The notes beneath the pieces are model-generated. The model made no database searches and was not told where the DNA came from. It saw nothing but the letters and a program-made list of their open reading frames with translations. Shown here piece by piece: positions 12,618-17,095 of a DNA stretch of 17,095 nucleotides; position 1 is the first letter of the stretch, and each line of letters opens with the position of its first letter. The stretch is taken from assembly GCA_904501945.1 (NCBI GenBank), contig CAJGCU010000054.1, forward strand, positions 1 to 17,095, written 5' to 3'. This stretch comes from an uncultured Bacteroidaceae bacterium (GTDB lineage: Bacteria; Bacteroidota; Bacteroidia; Bacteroidales; Bacteroidaceae). The position numbers and the translations under genes were made by a program.

Positions 12618-15070
12618 TAAAACTTAACTGTTTTCTTCTTGCCATTATACACAACATCGGTCTTGCGCCCGTCAGGAAGAAGCACACGCATTCTCATGTC
12701 ATTGTCTGGCTCATAATCTCCCTGACGTGCCATCAAGGTCAACGTCTGTTTCTTATCATTCCACATCAACTTGAACGAAGAGCGCTCTCCTTCCTCATAG
12801 TCATAGCCGTCACCTTCATCCTGATAAACAATAAACTCAGCATCAGCTCCAGGATAGACTTTGATTTCCCATTGGGCGTCCTCATACAGAGCAGCATACT
12901 CTATCTTTTCAGCACACATTGGGATGATGCTTCCTGCTGGAACAAACACAGGAATACGCTCCAACGGCGCATCCACGGCCACCGTCTGTCCTCCTTCATA
13001 CACCGTATTGTTATAGAAATCAAACCATTTCTTACCTTTTGGCAAATACACATCCCAGCGCTTATCCACTCCTGTCAGCTGTGCAGAATTTCTCTCATAG
13101 TACATGGGCTTTGTCACAGGAGCCACCAGCAGGCTCTTGCCCAGCATAAACTCACCCTTCAAATCTAACACATTCTCATCATAAGCATAGTCAAATGCTA
13201 ATGGACGTGCCATAGTTCCGCCGTTGAAAGTCACATCACCTGCCAACGAATAAGTGTAAGGCAGCAGGCTGTAACGCAAGTGAATATAATCAAGAATTGT
13301 CTGATAGAAAGGACTGTCTTCTCCACCGAAACGCCATGGCTCACGAGGCGTGTCCGTTCCGTGGCTGCGCATCATTGGCAAGAAGGTGGCATACTGCAAC
13401 ATTCTCACATATAGTTCACGATAACCTAAGTCTTCGACTCCCTTGTCGTAATCGCCTATATGGAACCAACTCCATCCTTTTTTCACAAAGAAGGCACCCA
13501 CATCAACTGTCCAGTAAGGACATCCTGTTGACATGAAGTTCAATCCGGCAGGAATCATCTGCTTAAATGCATCCCATGAAGCGTGCGTATCGCCATTCCA
13601 TACCATTGTTCCATAGCGCTGCTGTCCTGCATAAGAAGAACGGGTCAGGTTCACAACACGCTTGTCATCAGTCGCTGCACGCTGATGTTCATAGATTCCC
13701 TTTGAATGATACAGCGAATAAAGCTGGCTACGTTCCTGCCCCAATGCATCTGCCAAACGTTTGGTACACAATTCGTAACGCTCTGCATGGCTATCCCAAG
13801 TGTAAGCTGCTCCTCTGTTGCCCCAGTCTGCATCCAGCGGTTCAGAAGAGTCACACCACCAAGCATCAAATCCATTCTTAAAGAACTCATTGTTGGCATA
13901 TTCCCAATACAAGTCACGTCCCTTTTCAGAAAAAGCATCATAAACATTCGTACCAGGAAGCATCAGCCCTCTCTGCTGGAAGTCCTTCTCCTGAGGCGAG
14001 TTAGACATACTTGGCCAGATAGAAATCATCAGTTTCGCGTTCATTCCATGAATTGCATCTGTCAAAGCCTTTTTGTCAGGATAATCACGCTCATTCATCT
14101 TCATATGTCCCCAGCTTCCTGGCTCCCAATAGTTCCAGTCCTGTACAATCATATCAATCGGAATATGGTTGTCGCGAAAACGCTTCAACGTACCAATCAG
14201 TTCAGCCGAGCTCACATAACGCTCCTTCGACTGCGTATAGCCAAACAGATACAGCGGCATCATCGGCACATCGCCCGTCAGCCAACGATAATTCCTCACC
14301 GTCGCATCCATGCAATACCCCTTCATGAAGTAATAGTCGAGTTGAGGGGCAGCCCCAATCTCCACATAGCTGCTGTCATTCACATCATTCAGCACCATGT
14401 TGCTTCCTGCATTCAGCAGCAAGCCCCATCCGCCTGTAGAGTTCAGCACAGGCACCATCTCTTTCAGGTTATGCTGACACATATACACTTTCTTGCCACG
14501 CAAGTTCATGTAATCCTCCATATATCCACCCAAGCCATACAGCGCCTCATTATCCTTGAAAGACAGATTCAACTTCCATTTCCACGAACTGCTCACCAGT
14601 TCACGATTCAAAACATCCATCACCTCCTTGTCGCCATCCGCAGTTTTCACAGTACGCCGTGTGCTCTCGTCAAAAGTTACTTTCTCCACCTTCACGCTCT
14701 CTCCTTCATGCGGACGAGTAGCATCCTCGCGCAGCAAAATTTCCCCCTTACGATCAAAATATGAAACTGCACCCGTTTGTTTGTTTATACGTACCATCAG
14801 GCTATCCGACCTCATCACAACTTCAGTCTGCGTGTCGGCACGCTTTACCTTCACCTTCATAGGATCACGCTTCACACAAATTTCATTGTCTACATCTACA
14901 ACTTTGTCCGCTGCCGTATAACGTAAACGCACAATATCATTCTTAACAAACTCCACGCGCATCAGAGCATCACCTACGTTCAGCTCTACACCATTGCCCA
15001 AATCTTTCTGGGCACATACTGTCCCAGACCACAACATCAAGGCAGGAACTGTCCATAAAAATTTCCTCAT
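12617..15070 (-). CDS. GH31 family glycoside hydrolase, alpha-xylosidase-like
   Basis: I place the start at 15070, where MRKFLWTVPALMLWSGTVCAQ forms a signal peptide cleaved after VCA; the longer frame from 15139 runs over a consensus -7 element. The 817-residue product has an N-terminal galactose-mutarotase-like domain (about 25-270), the TIM barrel (about 270-600) and C-terminal beta domains resembling DUF5110. The nucleophile is Asp407 in WWCDSSEP and the likely acid/base is Asp494 in VWNGDTHASW. These motifs fit the exported GH31 group that includes alpha-xylosidases acting on xyloglucan, but alpha-glucosidase or another specificity is possible. It is the first gene of a two-gene unit with GH95, and fucose and xylose are both xyloglucan side-chain sugars. 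Confidence 0.9.
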   Translation of the reverse strand: MRKFLWTVPALMLWSGTVCAQKDLGNGVELNVGDALMRVEFVKNDIVRLRYTAADKVVDVDNEICVKRDPMKVKVKRADTQTEVVMRSDSLMVRINKQTGAVSYFDRKGEILLREDATRPHEGESVKVEKVTFDESTRRTVKTADGDKEVMDVLNRELVSSSWKWKLNLSFKDNEALYGLGGYMEDYMNLRGKKVYMCQHNLKEMVPVLNSTGGWGLLLNAGSNMVLNDVNDSSYVEIGAAPQLDYYFMKGYCMDATVRNYRWLTGDVPMMPLYLFGYTQSKERYVSSAELIGTLKRFRDNHIPIDMIVQDWNYWEPGSWGHMKMNERDYPDKKALTDAIHGMNAKLMISIWPSMSNSPQEKDFQQRGLMLPGTNVYDAFSEKGRDLYWEYANNEFFKNGFDAWWCDSSEPLDADWGNRGAAYTWDSHAERYELCTKRLADALGQERSQLYSLYHSKGIYEHQRAATDDKRVVNLTRSSYAGQQRYGTMVWNGDTHASWDAFKQMIPAGLNFMSTGCPYWTVDVGAFFVKKGWSWFHIGDYDKGVEDLGYRELYVRMLQYATFLPMMRSHGTDTPREPWRFGGEDSPFYQTILDYIHLRYSLLPYTYSLAGDVTFNGGTMARPLAFDYAYDENVLDLKGEFMLGKSLLVAPVTKPMYYERNSAQLTGVDKRWDVYLPKGKKWFDFYNNTVYEGGQTVAVDAPLERIPVFVPAGSIIPMCAEKIEYAALYEDAQWEIKVYPGADAEFIVYQDEGDGYDYEEGERSSFKLMWNDKKQTLTLMARQGDYEPDNDMRMRVLLPDGRKTDVVYNGKKKTVKF

Positions 15071-15098
15071 AATTTGACTTTTTTTAATGTGTTTGATG

Positions 15099-15106
15099 CA
15101 AAGATA
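15099..15106 (-). promoter_or_regulatory. -7 promoter element of the GH31-GH95 unit
   Basis: On the minus strand TATCTTTG matches TAnnTTTG exactly, 29 bases before the GH31 start. No clear -33 TTTG is found; the region is a poly-A tract on the plus strand. Confidence 0.6.
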
Positions 15107-15232
15107 AACATTCTTACATAAAAAAAGAAAAAAAAACAACTACAACTGCAAATTATTATCAAAAGCACAAACATTTGTAACACACAGAGAAAATATGAAA
15201 GAGAAAAAAAGTGATGTCGACAGAAAAAACAT

Positions 15233-15240
15233 TAAATTTG
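15233..15240 (+). promoter_or_regulatory. -7 promoter element of the radical SAM gene
   Basis: TAAATTTG matches TAnnTTTG exactly, followed by C as is common. It would start transcription near 15246, downstream of the first in-frame ATG (15195), which supports the later start at 15297. No clear -33 element. Confidence 0.55.
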
Positions 15241-15296
15241 CAAAAAGAATTCATGTTGCCGGTACTGCCAATCTAAACATTCAAATCTCAAAAGTC

Positions 15297-16940
15297 ATGA
15301 AATTACTCTGGATAGACCTCAACTGCTCATTCTCACACAGCTCTTTAGCTTTGCCAGCTCTCCATGCCCAAGTAATGGATAACAGCCAAGTGGAATGGGC
15401 TGTTGTCCATAGCACCAACGGTGAGCCAACCGGAATAGCCGTCAATGCTATCTACAACCATCGTCCCGACGTGATTGCAGCTACCGCATGGCTGTTCACC
15501 CACGAGCAACTGATGCATATCATCAAGCGCATCAAAGCCCTCCTGCCTCATGCCACTGTCATACTGGGAGGACCAGAGTTTCTTGGAGAAAACGAGACGT
15601 TCCTACGGCAAAACCCAGAAGTAAACGCTGTACTCCGCGGAGAAGGAGAAGAAAGCTTTGCGGAATGGATTAAGATATGGGACAAAACAGAACATTGGAA
15701 CACAATTCCAGGTTTATGCCATATCGCCAACGGCAGATACCATGATGGAGGAATCGCACGAGTCCTGCACTTTGACAAACTTCTTCCACCCGAAGCCAGC
15801 AGTCTTTTCTGTTGGGACAAGCCTTTTGTACAGATAGAAACTACACGCGGATGCTTCAACACCTGCGCATTCTGTGTCAGCGGTGCAGCTGAACCGATAC
15901 GTCAAATTCCTATAGAAGCCATACGGGAAAGACTCCAGAACATCCGAAAGCACGGCATCCGCGATGTTCGTGTCCTCGACCGCACTTTCAACCATCACCC
16001 GCAGCAAGCCATCGCCATGCTGCAGCTCTTCGCCGAGTTCCATCCCTATCTTCGATTCCATCTGGAGATACATCCAGCCCTGCTGCCGCCAAACGTGCGA
16101 GAAATGCTGGCGACACTTCCTACAGGACTGCTGCATCTAGAAGCAGGAATGCAGAGTCTGCGGCAAGAAGTACTGGACAGGAGCCAACGAAAAGGAACAC
16201 TGGCACAAGGATTAGACGGACTACAATATTTATGTTCATTGCCCAATCTAATTACTCATGCCGATCTTATCGCAGGACTTCCTAGCTACACATTGGCGCA
16301 AATCTACCAAGACATACAAACACTGGCAACCTGCCATACAGGAGAAATTCAACTGGAATCCTTAAAGTTGCTGCCAGGCACTGCTATGCGCAGCAACGCT
16401 GCAAAACTGGGCATCCGCTACTCCCCTCTGCCACCCTACGAAGTGCTGGAAACGGATGCCATCAGCAACGAACAGCTCCAGGAGGCACGACGCCTGTCCC
16501 GCCTGCTCGATGCCTACTACAACACCGAAACATGGCAAATGCCAATAAGACAACTCATCATTCACGAAGAAGATTTTCTGCATAGATTCCTCCACTACCT
16601 AACAACCCACAACCATATCGAGCAGCCCATGAGCCTAGAACATCGCGGCGAACTGCTCTATCTCTTCTGCTGCGAATATTATCCAAACTACACCGCTCAT
16701 GCCACCATAGCGTGGATAGAAGCAGGGATGTCATTGAAGAAACGCCCTGCAGAGCACATCCTCACGGGACACCTGCAACCACCCAACGAATGGACTGTCA
16801 TCTATGGAGAATATACCGACCAGCTGCGACTCTGCCTTTTGCCCACAGGACCTGACGGAGAAGGTTACTGGTTCGGATATAGTAACGCCGACCGGCGCAA
16901 ACCGCCCGTATTCAAGGCGGAAAAAAGAAAAACAACATAA
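15297..16940 (+). CDS. B12-binding-type radical SAM protein with DUF4080-like C-terminus
   Basis: I choose the start at 15297 (MKLLWIDLNCSFSHSSLALP), where the family's conserved N-terminus begins; an ATG at 15195 adds 34 residues that do not look conserved and lie over a promoter element. The 547-residue protein has an N-terminal Rossmann-like B12-binding-type domain (about 1-130, with VILGGPEFLGE at 88-98), a radical SAM core with the cluster motif C186-x3-C190-x2-C193 (GCFNTCAFC), and a C-terminal region like DUF4080. Other landmarks are VLDRTFNHHPQQAI and LEAGMQSL. The classical cobalamin DxHxxG motif is not visible, so cobalamin binding is unproven. These proteins are cytoplasmic, often annotated as methyltransferases or oxidoreductases, and the substrate is unknown. 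It diverges from GH31 and has no obvious partner here. Confidence 0.85.
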   Translation: MKLLWIDLNCSFSHSSLALPALHAQVMDNSQVEWAVVHSTNGEPTGIAVNAIYNHRPDVIAATAWLFTHEQLMHIIKRIKALLPHATVILGGPEFLGENETFLRQNPEVNAVLRGEGEESFAEWIKIWDKTEHWNTIPGLCHIANGRYHDGGIARVLHFDKLLPPEASSLFCWDKPFVQIETTRGCFNTCAFCVSGAAEPIRQIPIEAIRERLQNIRKHGIRDVRVLDRTFNHHPQQAIAMLQLFAEFHPYLRFHLEIHPALLPPNVREMLATLPTGLLHLEAGMQSLRQEVLDRSQRKGTLAQGLDGLQYLCSLPNLITHADLIAGLPSYTLAQIYQDIQTLATCHTGEIQLESLKLLPGTAMRSNAAKLGIRYSPLPPYEVLETDAISNEQLQEARRLSRLLDAYYNTETWQMPIRQLIIHEEDFLHRFLHYLTTHNHIEQPMSLEHRGELLYLFCCEYYPNYTAHATIAWIEAGMSLKKRPAEHILTGHLQPPNEWTVIYGEYTDQLRLCLLPTGPDGEGYWFGYSNADRRKPPVFKAEKRKTT

Positions 16941-16967
16941 AAAGCCCCATGTTTGGCAAAAACTTCT

Positions 16968-16975
16968 TACATTTG
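16968..16975 (+). promoter_or_regulatory. -7 promoter element of the last gene
   Basis: TACATTTG matches TAnnTTTG exactly. The start codon of the next gene is 43 bases further on, a reasonable leader length. A TTTG at 16952-16955 is too close to be the -33 element. Confidence 0.5.
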
Positions 16976-17018
16976 TACATTATTATCAAACACTAACATC
17001 CAAATACCAACCAACACT

Positions 17019-17095
17019 ATGATGAAAAGAAATCTTTTTTTTATCCTGCTGCTGTGCTTCATCACTGCTCAAGCACAAACCGCAAGAAAATTCAC
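17019..17095 (+). CDS. Exported protein, 5' fragment only
   Basis: The 25 codons present encode MMKRNLFFILLLCFITAQAQ followed by TARKF, a clear Sec signal peptide with a basic start, a hydrophobic core of about 12 residues and a likely cleavage site after AQA. The frame is open to the window edge, so the product continues beyond it and cannot be identified. Two adjacent ATG codons (17019 and 17022) could both serve as the start. An in-frame consensus -7 element lies 43 bases upstream, suggesting its own promoter rather than read-through from the radical SAM gene. Confidence 0.75.
   Translation, partial: MMKRNLFFILLLCFITAQAQTARKF

Noticed and set aside
13706..14764. Long plus-strand ORF (352 codons) opposite GH31
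   Set aside because: It lies wholly antisense to a gene with intact catalytic motifs, and its translation is rich in His, Ile, Arg and Cys with no recognisable domain, as expected of a shadow frame.
15071..15139. Extended N-terminus of GH31
   Set aside because: It covers an exact TATCTTTG promoter element, and the signal peptide begins properly at 15070.
15107..15145. Poly-A tract between GH31 and the radical SAM gene as a special element
   Set aside because: AT-rich runs are usual in Bacteroidetes promoter regions; it may act as an UP-like element but nothing specific supports more.

Overview
The window looks like chromosomal DNA from a member of the Bacteroidales, most likely Prevotella or a close relative. 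The reasons are repeated promoter-like sites of the Bacteroidetes form (-7 element TAnnTTTG, with a TTTG -33 element 19 bases away in the two best cases), typical Bacteroidales gene neighbourhoods (rpmH divergent from efp; argR, GNAT, argG, argC and argD in one row), and many exported glycoside hydrolases. No rRNA, tRNA, CRISPR array, insertion sequence or phage gene was seen.

Left part (1-1580): an unrecognised ORF that may be cut by the window edge, two hairpins, the ribosomal protein L34 gene rpmH on the minus strand, and the elongation factor P gene efp on the plus strand. rpmH and efp diverge from back-to-back consensus promoters, and efp ends at a strong intrinsic terminator.

Arginine block (1687-6301): a promoter region with two ArgR-like operators, then argR, a GNAT acyltransferase, argG, argC and argD, all plus strand and tightly packed. 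The GNAT protein is the best candidate for the first step (N-acylglutamate synthesis), ArgC and ArgD carry out later steps on the acylated intermediate, and ArgG acts near the end of the pathway. The acylglutamate kinase, the transcarbamylase and the lyase are not in the window.

Glycan and vitamin B6 block (6403-15070): a GH43-like lipoprotein on the plus strand meets a minus-strand vitamin B6 operon at a convergent junction full of stem-loops. The B6 operon encodes a ThiD-like kinase domain fused to an AraC-type DNA-binding domain, then PdxS and PdxT (glutamine-dependent PLP synthase). The fusion has lost kinase active-site motifs and about 70 residues of the kinase fold, so it reads as a vitamer-sensing regulator rather than an enzyme. 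Upstream of it, also on the minus strand, are a GH31 and a GH95 enzyme whose stop and start codons overlap by one base. Both are predicted to be exported and probably act together on a fucosylated, xylose-bearing plant glycan.

Right part (15297-17095): a B12-binding-type radical SAM protein of the DUF4080 kind, divergent from GH31, and the first 25 codons of an exported protein cut by the window edge.

The strongest candidate for something little described is the ThiD-like/AraC fusion heading pdxST, together with the 13-bp inverted repeat over its predicted promoter. No gene-free stretch exceeds 300 bases; the two largest (728-955 and 15071-15296) are divergent promoter regions.
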